From Heliocidaris erythrogramma (lineage: Eukaryota > Echinodermata > Echinoidea > Camarodonta > Echinometridae): 64,000 nt of DNA. The notes beneath the pieces were generated by a model, which saw only the letters and a list, made by a program, of their open reading frames with translations, was not told the DNA's origin and did not search any database. Position numbers and translations under genes: made by a program. Within the stretch, counting starts at the first letter, position 1, and each line of letters starts with the position of its first letter. Below are positions 13,662-24,866 of the stretch, one piece after another. The DNA is taken from positions 32,939,770-33,003,769 of the forward strand of contig CM046853.1 of NCBI GenBank assembly GCA_025617745.1. Direction: 5' to 3'.

Positions 13662-13709
13662 CATCAGCTAGCCATTCCTCCTGAAGTTGATCCAGATCAT
13701 GGAATAATT
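13662..13709 (-). CDS. ETV1/4/5-like: ETV1/4/5-like, coding exon 3 (activation helix, residues 58-74)
   Basis: A 48-nt exon between a TTTTTTCTGCAG acceptor and a GTAAGTTC donor. It encodes LFHDLDQLQEEWLAD, with E58 and D74 completed across the flanking introns. This is the core of the N-terminal acidic activation domain of the PEA3 subfamily: human ETV1 has ELFQDLSQLQETWLAEA at this place, so F60, L63, L66 and W70, L71 are kept. In vertebrates this amphipathic helix contacts the Mediator subunit MED25. Such a short exon can be identified because it matches the family and fits the frame on both sides. Confidence 0.92.
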
Positions 13710-15054
13710 CTGCAGAAAAAACAAAAACAAAGTGAGAGAAAAAGGCACATTCTGATGTAAAAACGAGTCAAATACGTAACACATGTAAACGTTTATGATA
13801 TACAATGTATCTCCATAAATATTAGGGTTGAATTAAGGACATATTAATGTTCAAGCTCTAAGACAAGCTCAGCCACTTTAATAGCATTTTTATTCCTTTT
13901 TAATAGACACATGATGTCACTGTTAACCATAAATCATCATTTATTCATTAGAAATACAATGTTGTCTATGTATAAAAGAGTTATTATCATTTATCAAGTG
14001 TAGTGGCACAATCTACCTTTTTTGTATACATGTATTTCAAGTTTTATGAATTTGGCCTTTACACCCTTTTAAGAAAAATATGTTTTTAGACTTTCGAAAT
14101 AATTGATTACTTCCTCAGAATTTTTCCCCATATAGAAAGTCTATTTTCTACAAACATACATGTATTCAGACTTTGCACTTGATGTATCTTTCACAACATG
14201 CCATTTTATACTGTTGTAACATTGCCTTTGCCCCTTTGTACAATCAAATAAGCAAATATCTTGTGCTTTCCTACATGTAGACAAAAGCCAGGAAAATGAA
14301 TTCAGGATAAAACCTGTCACCAAATCTCTCAAATTAATCTTGCTATTTCAAACTGAAACACGACAGATTGCTCATATCTAATCATATCCCATGCTAAATC
14401 CCATGGAAGGCCTTAAGTTTCAATACATAAATTTTCTTCTTTATGGGGGATAAAATAACATGACAAAATAATCAGTAAATCCAGCATTTCATGTTTCTAT
14501 TACTCTTTTTCAAAAGCATAGAAGCCACACATGTAAATGCTGGCTTACATCAACACAGAAGTCTTAGTTGATAACTTGATATATTATTAAATTCTCAGGT
14601 ATCTTTTGGTGTTTTTAAAGAAAGCACCTCTACGGATGCACCTTATTTATACCCACATTAGTGTCCATTACATGTGTGAAGCCAAGAGACCAGTTGACTG
14701 ATATGTGTTTCAAGCTACATTTACCATTTACTAATGTGTAAATGCTACATGTACATGTAAATGTGGGCTATCTGTTTACATTTCCTAAATTATATATATA
14801 AATGCATATTTTGTAAAGCAACAAAACTTTTAAGACAGCAGTCACAGCACCATTTTGAATACTTCATTTCTAGCAAATTCATATAGCCAAATCTTTGAAA
14901 TTAGTGAAAAAATGGATAAGGGATGGGATGATACATGTATATTTTCTATCAGTCATTATAACATAAAATGTACTTTGTTTAACTAAACTCAAAACAAGTA
15001 AATTTTGAAGTAAAAGCCGGTACCATAATGCTAAAACCAGATACGTTTACAAAA

Positions 15055-15216
15055 TGACACTTTCACGCATTGTAAACGACAGCCATTTTCACAGCAAGCA
15101 TCTTTCGCGATTTGCAAAAATTGAGTGTAATTTTAATTATGATTAACTGATTTCGCGGCATGAAACTTTTGCGAATTTGAACCACTAGAGCAATTCGCAA
15201 ACATTAAATACTTATG
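15055..15216. repeat. interspersed repeat, copy at 15 kb
   Basis: Shares TTTCACAGCAA, TTTCGCGGCATGAAACTTTTGCGAAT, GAACCACT and ACAAACATTAAATA, in order, with 63385-63540. Family not known to me. Confidence 0.5.
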
Positions 15217-15798
15217 AAAGTTCTGGTGTTACATTACATAGAGCTACAAACAAACATACAGTATCCTAATACACATTAGAAAATGGAGTACATAATTCAG
15301 AGTATGACTATATTCTGGTCTGTGTCTGTGTAATAGAATCTAATACCCCTAGGGGGCTTTCAAAGAGTCCGTCCATCTGCATATTTCACTGTCATGATCA
15401 TGTCCAGCATTCGGGCAATACGAGGGGGCCTCCCATAACGATATGGAATAATTCAGGGTAGCAATGTGCAAAAGCAATGTCTCTAAAATACAAAATGAGG
15501 ACAGGCCATGTTTGTACATGACAGGCACACCAATTATTAGATATTTAGGAATACAAAAAAATGGCAAAAACAATCCAAGGCAAGCAAAGAGATGTATGTA
15601 CATGTATTGAATTTTGATACCCTGTACCATCCAAAACCTTGTTTTGTTTTTTCTTATGATGTTAACTTCATCATGATTTCAGAACTTGAATTTTAATGAC
15701 TCAGAAATTGATGCACATAATGGTTCATAATATCTCTTGTTTTAATTACTTTTAGAAGATTTACAGAGTTGCAAACATCATATTTGCAGTCTTGACTC

Positions 15799-16346
15799 TT
15801 AAAAGGCAATCCAACCTTTGTAAAAAAATCTGATTTGTGTAAAAGGAGAAAATTAAGAGAAATAGTGAGGGTTTGAAAGAAATTGGACAAAGAATAAAAC
15901 AGTTATAAATGAGATCACTACATCACTAAATCTCAAATTGGCAATTTGGTGAATCGATTGTAACGTATTCACAGTCTACACTCCCATTTGTCTGTATACC
16001 AAAATATCCCTCGGGGCAGTAACTCAAAATCTATTGTAGATAGCATATTGTTATAGCTCCTCCAAAAAGAAAAAGATCCTACTGAGTACTATAATACATT
16101 TTGAAAAACTGACATTCTGGTCATTTTGCATACAGGAGCAAATGGGAAAGTTGACTGCTGCTATATCTCAGTGACCTACCGATACGGGCAAATTTGAAAT
16201 TCCAATATTCATAGTGATTACAACTTTTAAAAAATCATAACTTTCTTATTGCTTGTCCAATATCATTCTAACTTTCACAAATCTGCTTCTCTGATTTTCT
16301 GCTTTCACACAAATCAAGTTATTACAAAGGTTGGATTGCAGTTTAA
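15799..16346. mobile_element. family B MITE, diverged copy
   Basis: 548 bp from TTAAAAGGCAATCCAACCTT to AAGGTTGGATTGCAGTTTAA, with the same overall plan and internal words (CTCCCATTTG, TTCTCTGATTTTCTGCTTT) as the other copies. Both ends carry TTAA. The termini have diverged together from the GGGGAACTCCACCC form, so it is a subfamily. Confidence 0.7.
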
Positions 16347-16390
16347 AACATTCTATGCCAGGTTTTCATGACATTCTGTGAGAATTTAAT

Positions 16391-18141
16391 TACCCACGCC
16401 GATGAAGGGTTATGTAAAGGGCTCCGTATGTTTGTTTTTTTTTGTTTTTTTTTGTTTCTTTGTTTGTTTGTTGTTTGTTTGTTTGTGTACAAGATAACAA
16501 GAGAACGGGTGAACGGATTTGCACCAAATTTTCAGGGAATGTTCAGAAAGTGACAGGAAAGAATCGATTAGATTTTGGTGATGATTGGTTGACCCCTGCA
16601 CATTCTGTGTGACCTTGAAGTTTTGACCCTGTAGTAAAGTATAGGAACTTCAGTTCAGATAGTGACAGGAAAGAAACTAGAAAGATTGATGACCCCAAAC
16701 TTTGCCTGCAGATGCAGAAATATTTTGGCCAATCAAAACACTCATTACTTCGTCTCACCAAAAGTCTATTTCAGGTTTATGAATTTTAGAAGACTTTTAG
16801 ACCCATTATTTGCCATTTCACTTCAAATCCGTACGAGCCTGCAATGAATATTCAAAGCCAACGTATCCCAGCAACAAGGGATTTTTCGCGCGCTTGAACT
16901 ACTACTGCGAAAAAGCGGCTATGTACGGTATACTAGTAATAGGCGGCTCTATAGCTTTAGCTAGCTAGCTATCGCGCGCGATACTTTTTTTTATCTACAA
17001 ATTCATTTAGATTCAGGCTACCCTAGCCCTACGGCTTCTCCTCTATTTCTTATCTTCTGTGCATTTCTGTTTATTTTCCCCGGTTCTTTCCACTTTGTTG
17101 TGGAAGTTTTTGTGATTTATTTTATCCTGGTGGACGTGTAGTACGTGATTTTAATTGTTTTCGGTGAAAATCTGGTGAGTTTGTTCGACGTGAGTGAGTT
17201 TATCGCACTCGCGAGCGTTCGCGTGTGTTGATCTGAGTGAGTGGGCTGTGTAGCTAGCTGTACGTACATAACTATACACAGCGCTGTCGCGAAGTGACGG
17301 CGATCTGGTCGGGCTAGGGAGTACATAACCCCAGGGAGTACAGTGCCTGTGCCTGGCTGACTGTAGTAGGATTGAACTTTTTTCTTTGGGTTATAACGGT
17401 CCTGTCATTTGAGATTTGAGTTAGTTTATAACTCATTTATGTCTGTTTGAGTGGATTTCGTAGTTGTAAAATATATACAAAAACTGTATTTTTTTTTAAT
17501 TTGTGTGGATTTGCAAAATTTGGTGGCTGATCGAGGTTCGCCGAATACATGCACGCCAGTATCCACTTTGAGTTTGTTGATGGGTGGTGACTGAGCTGAT
17601 CTGAGTGAGTAAGCTCTGTGCCTCGCATGCATGTCATTTTGAAGTCGAGATCCAACTTATTTTGTCGTCATATTTATTTTATCCAAGCCCGATGAAAAAA
17701 AACAACAACCCCAATTGCAATGTAATTTAAAGATAGAACATGAATACATTTACTAACACTTACATGACTGAACACTGAATACAAATTGCTAACATTTTTT
17801 TCCTCACCACGCCACGCTCTCTGACATGTCTAATCAATTACTTTTAGGGGAGAGATGTTTCAATAATAAAATATCTTTTTCAGAAGAATTTTTTCAAGGG
17901 TGGGGACACACTAAGCTATGACCTGGATGTGGCAAAATTTATTGGGGGGGGGGGGGTAGATGTGCCTCTTGTTATCCCCTTTGAATGGCTACTGCTTACA
18001 AAAATAATCGCAACAAAACAAAACCTATATTGGGTTTACTTTATACACGACAGGGGAACCAACCAGTAAAAATATATCTGCAGTTTCAAGAATAATAGCT
18101 CCGCTAAGGCGTGGGTCTGCCGCCTTTGACGGCCTTTCTAG
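16391..18141 (+). mobile_element. Helentron-like element, family 1, long copy
   Basis: Starts TACCCACGCC (ACCCACGCC at 16392-16400). Near the other end the inverted word GGCGTGGGT (18108-18116) is followed by a small hairpin GCCG-CCTTTGA-CGGC (18119-18133) and then CTTTCTAG, with TT next. An inverted repeat that is terminal on the left but subterminal on the right, then a hairpin and CTAG, is the layout described for Helentrons and their short derivatives. It shares about 300 bp at the left and 45 bp at the right with the second copy; the middle (about 16.7-18.07 kb) is different DNA. No Rep/helicase frame. Confidence 0.55.
16857..17660. other. CpG-rich patch inside intron 2
   Basis: Differs sharply from its surroundings: many CpGs (TTCGCGCGCTTGAAC, TATCGCGCGCGATAC, CACTCGCGAGCGTTCGCG) and a G/T-rich plus strand. 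The word GATCTGAGTGAGT occurs near 17229 and again near 17598. It sits in the middle of the long Helentron-like copy. It could be an alternative promoter of the host gene or DNA carried by the transposon. No exon with family similarity was recognised. Confidence 0.4.
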
Positions 18142-18259
18142 TTTTCATTATTACCAAGACCCTAGTCTAGATTACCTTCAAATATATCTTTCTTCTTTTT
18201 TTTTTCTTTCATTTTTTTAGCAGAGGTGGAATCATAGAGATCCCTTTTTGTTCTATTAT

Positions 18260-18913
18260 TACCCACGCCGATAAAATCGGCAGGGTTATGTAAAGGGCTC
18301 CGTATGTTTGTTTGTTTTTTTGTTGTTTGTTTGTTTGTTTGTTTGTGTACAAGATAACTAGAGAACGGGTGAACGGATTTGCACCAAATTTTCAGGGAAT
18401 GTTCGGATAGTGACAGGAAAAAATCGATTAGATTTTGGTGATGATCGGTTGACCCCTGCAAATTCTGTGTGACCTTGAAGTTTTGACCCAAACTTTCGGA
18501 TAGTGACAGGAAAGAATCGATTAGGAAAAGAATCGATTAGATTTTTGGTGATGATCGGTTATAGGAACTTCATTTCGGATAGTTTTTTTTGTTTTTAAGA
18601 ATATTTTATTACTTCCTTTTTAAAAATAACATTTTTCACAATAATCAAGGTAAAATACACAAACAAATATATTCACATGCAGTATCATTGTGCCAAATTA
18701 CATAATAATAACAATAAGTAACCATAATATTTTACATGCATGTATTAAATAGTAGATTATGCCAAATCTGGAAGTCTTTATTGCGATAAAAAAAGAGAAA
18801 AATATAAAATATAAAATATAGTGACAGGAAAAAATCGATTAGGGAAAGAATGCAACTACTCGATCTGTAGCGCCGCTAAGGCGTGGGTCTGCCGCCTTTG
18901 ATGGCCTTTCTAG
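18260..18913 (+). mobile_element. Helentron-like element, family 1, short copy
   Basis: Starts TACCCACGCC with a 6-bp hairpin GCCGAT-AAA-ATCGGC (18267-18281), carries the shared block GAGAACGGGTGAACGGATTT, and ends with GGCGTGGGT (18880-18888), GCCGCCTTTGATGGC (18891-18905) and CTAG (18910-18913). The C-to-T change in the end hairpin, relative to the long copy, turns a G-C pair into a G-T pair, so the hairpin stays foldable. Contains a (TTTG)n tract. Confidence 0.55.
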
Positions 18914-21900
18914 TTACAACTACCCTCATCTCTTGTTTATTATATCCTTGCACACATCCTCTTATCATTCCAGAATTATAAAAATAATCCAAAAAAGCTG
19001 GTATCATCAGTTACTAATACACCCTACTAGACACAGTTTCTCTTGCATATAATTTACTACTGCTTTATAAGGACGGCGCAGGCATTCCAAACATGCTCTA
19101 CTAAACAATAATATTCAATCCCAAGATACATTAATGAACAGTTTCACCGTGCAAGATGGAAAACAGTACCATATTTTTCAATCATTGAGACCTTAAACAT
19201 GTTGTACATGTATAGTCTATCAGAGAACAAGATATGTGGACTACCGGTAGGCTCATTTCTTGACTCTAAATGTAGGTCCAACAAGTACACAGTCACCTAC
19301 AATCAAGTTATACATTCTCCATAGATTATATCAAAAACCTAAAACGGATATGTGTGGGCTTGCAGCCTATTGTATATGTGCATGTTTTGTTTTGCTCAAG
19401 GGTCTATGGTGTATTCAATTCCTCTCCCATGCGAAAAAACACTACACAGAGCCCAACTCTCTGCAATTAATTTGACGCATACACAGTACCACACATCTTG
19501 TCACAAACTCGTGCACTACACAAACCCTCCAGTACTGGTGTGCCTGTCATCTAAATTAAATTAGGCCTCCCATGCGTAGTCTTCAAAACTCATTTACCCG
19601 AAAATGAAGTTTATCTAATTATTGCTTCTCTGCCGAGTATTGATTACATTGTTGTCCGAGTGCACTGGACGATAATTTTGGCTTTACTTTTGTAGATTTT
19701 GACCCATATGTCTCACATAATGTCGGGGGAAATGAATTATGATTTGTACATGTATATGTACATGTAGTAGGACTGTGTAATACTGTACTTCAAAAAGTAC
19801 TTGATGTACCTGTACCTGTAATTAATTACACTGTCCTTAACAGTGGTTAACAAATGTAAACAGCCTGTACATGTCATGCTTGTTATGAAAGTGTTATCCA
19901 CTTCTGTGCTACAAGTACTGTCTAGTAACACTTATCTATAATGAGCATTCAAGGGTCACAATTTGAGTTTCAATTCATATGCTATTGTTAAATTAGAATG
20001 TTGAGGTCAAATAAATTCTCAGATGGATGTTTGTGCAGTGTTTCAGGAAGAAGAAGAAATAAGAATAAGGGGCTACACTGTACTTCAAAACATGTAAAAC
20101 ACTACGTTTTTTGTTTGTTTGGGTTGTTTTGGTTTTGTTTTGTTTTGTGTTTTTTTGGTGGGGGGGGGGGGGGTTACATGTATCTTTGAAAAAACTTGCT
20201 GCTCCTTACACACAAAAGCATCCTTTTGTTTCAAGAAAAAAATTAAAGCTTTCCTTATCCCAAGCATCACATAGCCCACCATTTAACCTTTAATCGAAAT
20301 TTCCAGCTGTAATCACATAAACAGTAAAGTAGTGAAACCATAACAAAGGAATGTGACAATTGCACAAGAATCTGCTACAAGCGAAGCCTACATAATCAAT
20401 AAAGTGAACAATAATGCCTGCCATTGTGAGGAGGAACATAGGCGTTTGGTTGACATTTCGTACACATATGACTCACTGTTATTGCACTTTATAGTTGCAA
20501 GAAAAAATCAATGATTTATGCTTTCAAATTTTTTTTGATAGATTTGAAATACAGGTACTGCTTTATGGAGCAAAAAGTTTGGAAGATTGTCATCCAATCG
20601 GACATTGTATTCCCATGATTTATTTCTGTAATACCGGTAAATGTAGACCTGTTTATGCACATACAGATTGATTACCTTGTTTATATTAAAAAAAAACTGT
20701 GCTCACTAGAAGAAAAAAATGATATATTTCCCTGTCTAGTGTCCAGCACAATACAACTCAGCAATGGACAAAGGATTATTTTTTTTTGCCAATGAATATG
20801 TATGGTATTCACTTGAAAATACATATTCATGTGTACAATAGCCTAAATTTAATGAGAGGACCTTGTGAAAATGCTTGTAAAGGTGACATACATGTATGTT
20901 CCTGATAGTGATTTTTATGTATATTCTATATTTTACTACAGTTTTTTTTTCAGTTTTCAGAGCTCTTTTGGAGCTTTTTCAGAGCTAAATAGCTCTTTAC
21001 TCCAGCATTGTTTTCTTTTTACTGCCCAAGGCATTATGGACATCTTCATGTATGTCAAAAAAATAAGCCTAGGTAGTCTAAATCATAAAATATAATTCAT
21101 CTCCACGGCAACATTAGAATTTATCATATAATATAGTTTTATCCTCTTAAAGAAAAAACCCTGAATAATCAATATGCATTTTGAATACTTCTTGCACTGC
21201 TGTTTACTTCAATAATCCAACAAGCAGCCTGAAATATATAACCTATTGATTGTACAGTCAATTTATTTCACTATGGACTCTTGATGTACAGCACAGGTGT
21301 AGCGTCACTGTGTACTGATACAGGCAAAACATGCACTGTCAATCTGTGTGTTGATCTGTTAGTGTTATGATGAAATGATGGATTGGAATGTAGTCAATGT
21401 CAGGATAACTTTACCAGATGTGCAGTTTTAACTGAATCTTGGTTTGGGTTGTGTTGATTAGTACCGAGCTTTAAAATGCGGAAACTTGACCATACAACTA
21501 CATTTGTGTGTTAGCAGGGGCTACGTCATAACTTCTGAAAATTATGTACTTCATTTACGTGTAGATTAGTTTGTCAGTGACGAGTAATGCACTGAAGGTA
21601 CTTTCTAGAAAAGCAGCTTTGCAAGAATAATGAAGGATGGGTGAATTAAACAGAACTGTATTGTTGATTTGGTTCAGAATTCATAAATAATATAAGCTTT
21701 TCTGCCTTCTACATGTAAACCTAGGGAGTATTAGACTAACCCAATCAAGAATCTACGAACAACATGTACATGTACATGTAGAATACAACAATAATAGCAA
21801 GAGTACTTTTCTGTTACCGGTAATTAAATTCTGGATCTGGATGTGTATGAAGAATAAACAGAATGAACTTTACATGAGTAAAAGTTCAACAAATGAAAAT

Positions 21901-22684
21901 AATCTTTTGTTTTGGGGAAGACCTAGAATTGTTAGAGTTCACACATTACACCAAACCCATAACTGAAAAAAATATAAATGTGCGGGCAATTGTCAGGCAC
22001 TTGCATCTTTCACAAGATAATGAATGAGTCATAATTCACATTCCATCCAAGCCCAGTAGATTGTGCCCCCCAAAAATCTTCAGAATCCTCTAATCAATTC
22101 ACTGGTACACCGGGCCAAAATTAACTTAACATATCTGGCATCCGTCTAAATTTTATCTCTGCAATGGGCAATTGCAGAGTCGAGTCAATTGGATTTGACT
22201 TATTGCTTGAATGCTTGGTGGTGATTACGGGGCATAAATACAAATTTGGTTTCTGCTTAATGACATTTATTACATGTACAGTACATCATCAATGTAATGC
22301 TAAAATAAAATGTATACATGTACATGTGATACTTCGCTTGTTTTTTTTTGTACAAGTAGCATATACAAATGCATACATGTGCACATTACACTATTTTAGT
22401 TATTTTACAGATTGCATGATAGACTCTAATAATGAAAACAAATTAAGTAACAAAACACGAGAGAGGGGGCATCAAATGAGGTACATTCCGTTTCCAGATC
22501 ATGCATACGTACACCTACATACATGTACATGTACCACTCTAAGAACAATTCCTTTACAAATATTAATTTCCTTCCAGCAAAGGTTCAAAAACTACTGCAG
22601 ATGCAGTCTAGTATGCTACTTATCATTCTTCAGAGAGAAGATTGAGATCTGGGAAAGGTAAAAAAATGATTTGAGAGCTTTCTC

Positions 22685-24548
22685 ATTAGGTGGTCTGTCG
22701 TAGTCGACAGACCACCTCTTAATTTCGTCAGAATTTTCTTTATTATTTATTTATTATTTATTTTTATTTTTCCACCACTTTCTTGTTACCATGAGTCCTC
22801 AATATCGGCCGAGTCAATTTTTATCAAAATCTCTACAGTCATGAGGACATATCAGATCAAGGTCGGGTATCTATTTCAAGGTCATCAGGTCATCGTGACG
22901 TCATCCAGGCGCCATTTTGTGAAATCACATTATCAATCATATCTTCATAACGAGTCATCAAAAATGAACCATATTTGACATACATTAAATTCAGGTCAAG
23001 GGTCGACATAAAATGTCATCAAAATCCGCGCGCACATCATGACGCGCACGTACGCGCGCGTCAAAATTTTTAAATGGTCAAAATCACTTTTTAATCAAAT
23101 TAGAGTATTGTTCAGGACATTTTAAGCATTTTAAAATTTTCCGTCCGTGCGCGTCCGTGCGCGCGTTATGCGCGCACGCAGCGCGTAGAGAACGTAAAAA
23201 CGCTGTTTTTTCGCATGTTACGTCTTCCTGACACTATTCTTGACAATTTCCAACTATTTACAGTCAATATCGACCTTCCATAATGCCACACGCGCGCGTC
23301 AAATTTCAAAATCCGTGCGCGCGTCTATGGCAAAAATAACGTAAAAACGTGAAAAAACATGCCTCTACAAAATTAACTCTAGCTCTTTAAATAGTCCAGA
23401 AACCTCCCAATTTTTTTTCATCATCAGGTAGGGTATAAATCTTAGATTTCATTTCATGTATCATTTGACCCTTATATACATTATGACGTCATCAAAATGG
23501 CGCCAGAATTCAAAATTTCCATTTTTCATGTTTTGACGTCATCACATTCATGCAAATTTGGCTCTACATTCTTAATTATTGGTAGTTTTTCGCCCAGATT
23601 TCGATATGTTATAGCTGAGACAATTCTCTACAACATGAGTGCTCATTATTATTCATTTGGATGACGTCATCACACTGAAATTTTCAATTAAAGACGACAT
23701 GTCAGAATTGTCCCTATTTGCGTGTTATGTCTATGGAAGATGATTTTTTTTCGAATCATGAATCTACATGACATCGTTCTCTGAGCTGTATCTCAGTTAT
23801 TTTTGGTCTATTTCCTTCCAGATTTTAATATGTTGTAGCTGAGACTATAAGCTTTCATAAAGGTGGTCTCCAAATTTTGATCAGATGTCGGGATCATGCT
23901 CTATTTTGAACTACCAAATGGGATTCGAGAATCCCGTTTTTCGTTTACGTGTTATCTCTATGGGAAATATTTTAGTCTATCGGTAAAGCACATGACTACC
24001 ATGGTCAAGGTACCTGGTTCGATCCCCGGGGCCGATTTTTTTTTTTTTTTTTTTTTTGCTTCTTTTTGCCTGTCATTTTACCATCCTCCTCGACTATTGT
24101 AACATAAAAAATCACATATCATGTAATAAACTGCCTTATTTTCCGTATTATGTCGATTAGAAAGTAGTGTGCAGTAGTTTGTGTACAACCCTATGGAAAT
24201 TATGATTTCCTGTCCTGTATTAGAGCTATGGGGTTAATCTCCCAAGTATCCTGTATCATCATCACCGTCATGATCATCATCGCTATTATTATATCCATCG
24301 CCATCATCATTATATCATTATAATCATCATAATCACCATTATCATCTTCACCATAATCGTTTTACAATGACCGTTACACATTTTGCTACATTCCTGTCCT
24401 CAAGAAGCATCTCCATTCATGGCATTTCTTGACATCCTATCTTCAGTGTAGCATTTCCCCATTATTATGATCATCCTGATTACAATCATGATCGTACAAA
24501 TTGAAAGACAGACCACCTAATTCGTCCTCATGACGAATTAAAATCTAG
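22685..24548 (+). mobile_element. Helentron-like element, family 2 (GGTGGTCTGTCG hairpin)
   Basis: The left end ATTAGGTGGTCTGTC (22685-22699) recurs inverted as GACAGACCACCTAAT at 24507-24521. The left end also forms a perfect hairpin with 12-bp arms (22689-22716, loop TAGT). The right end has the hairpin AATTCGTC-CTCAT-GACGAATT (24519-24539), then AAAAT and CTAG (24545-24548), next to TT. The interior is unusually rich in GACGTCATC, GCGCGCGTC and ACGTAAAAACG words, unlike the flanks. No coding frame was found; a tRNA-like segment lies near the right end. Confidence 0.55.
23973..24034 (+). repeat. tRNA-like segment with A and B box (degenerate)
   Basis: An A-box-like TAGTCTATCGG (23973-23983) is followed after 32 bases by a B-box GGTTCGATCCC (24016-24026) inside a T-arm-like CCTGG-TTCGATC-CCCGG with one mismatch, and then a T-run at 24036-24057. 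The anticodon arm pairs poorly (TGAC-TACCATG-GTCA) and there is no convincing acceptor stem, so this is a tRNA-derived SINE-like module and not a tRNA gene. Confidence 0.5.
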
Positions 24549-24559
24549 TTATTTTTATG

Positions 24560-24866
24560 TTAGTTGGCTTTTGGAAGATTATCATAGCAGAAATGACCCC
24601 TGAAAAGGATTACTCTTCAAATGCATACACCAATTCTTATGTGCTATATGATCAACATTTCCCAACCACTTTGAGACAGTTTCTTTCACAATTCAATCTT
24701 ATGACCTGGGAAGCATTTCATCAAGTGTCTTGTCGGTGATTTTTACCGACAAATTTACTCTCAGCCAATCAGATGCAAGGATTTCAGTAACTTATAACAG
24801 TTATTGCAACTTGTCATTGATGACAAGTTTCATGAAACAGGGCCCAGAACTCAACACTATCTTTAA
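24560..24866 (-). mobile_element. family A element in reverse, interrupted by a nested MITE
   Basis: Read on the minus strand it starts TTAAAGATAGTGTTGAGTTCT at 24866, is interrupted at 24845-24707, then resumes with GGTCATAAGATTGAATTGTG and GAAAGAAACTGTCTCAAAG. The break falls inside the conserved word GTTCTGGTCAT, so it is an insertion into an existing copy. It lies beside the end of the Helentron-like element at 24548. Confidence 0.65.
24707..24845. mobile_element. GGGAGCGTTTCATC-type palindromic MITE, nested in family A
   Basis: Begins TGGGAAGCATTTCATCAAGT, holds the core CAGCCAATCAGATGCAAGG, and ends TTTCATGAAACAGGGCCC. The outer ends pair as inverted repeats and the core is the same as in the copies at 56.7 and 57.0 kb. 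Confidence 0.65.

Noticed and set aside
22164-22661. 165-codon plus-strand frame
   Set aside because: Built from AT-rich intron and ACATGTACATG words, with no recognisable domain, and it lies on the antisense strand of an intron.
23973-24034. Functional tRNA gene
   Set aside because: A and B boxes are present, but the acceptor stem and anticodon stem do not pair properly, so it is a tRNA-derived repeat.
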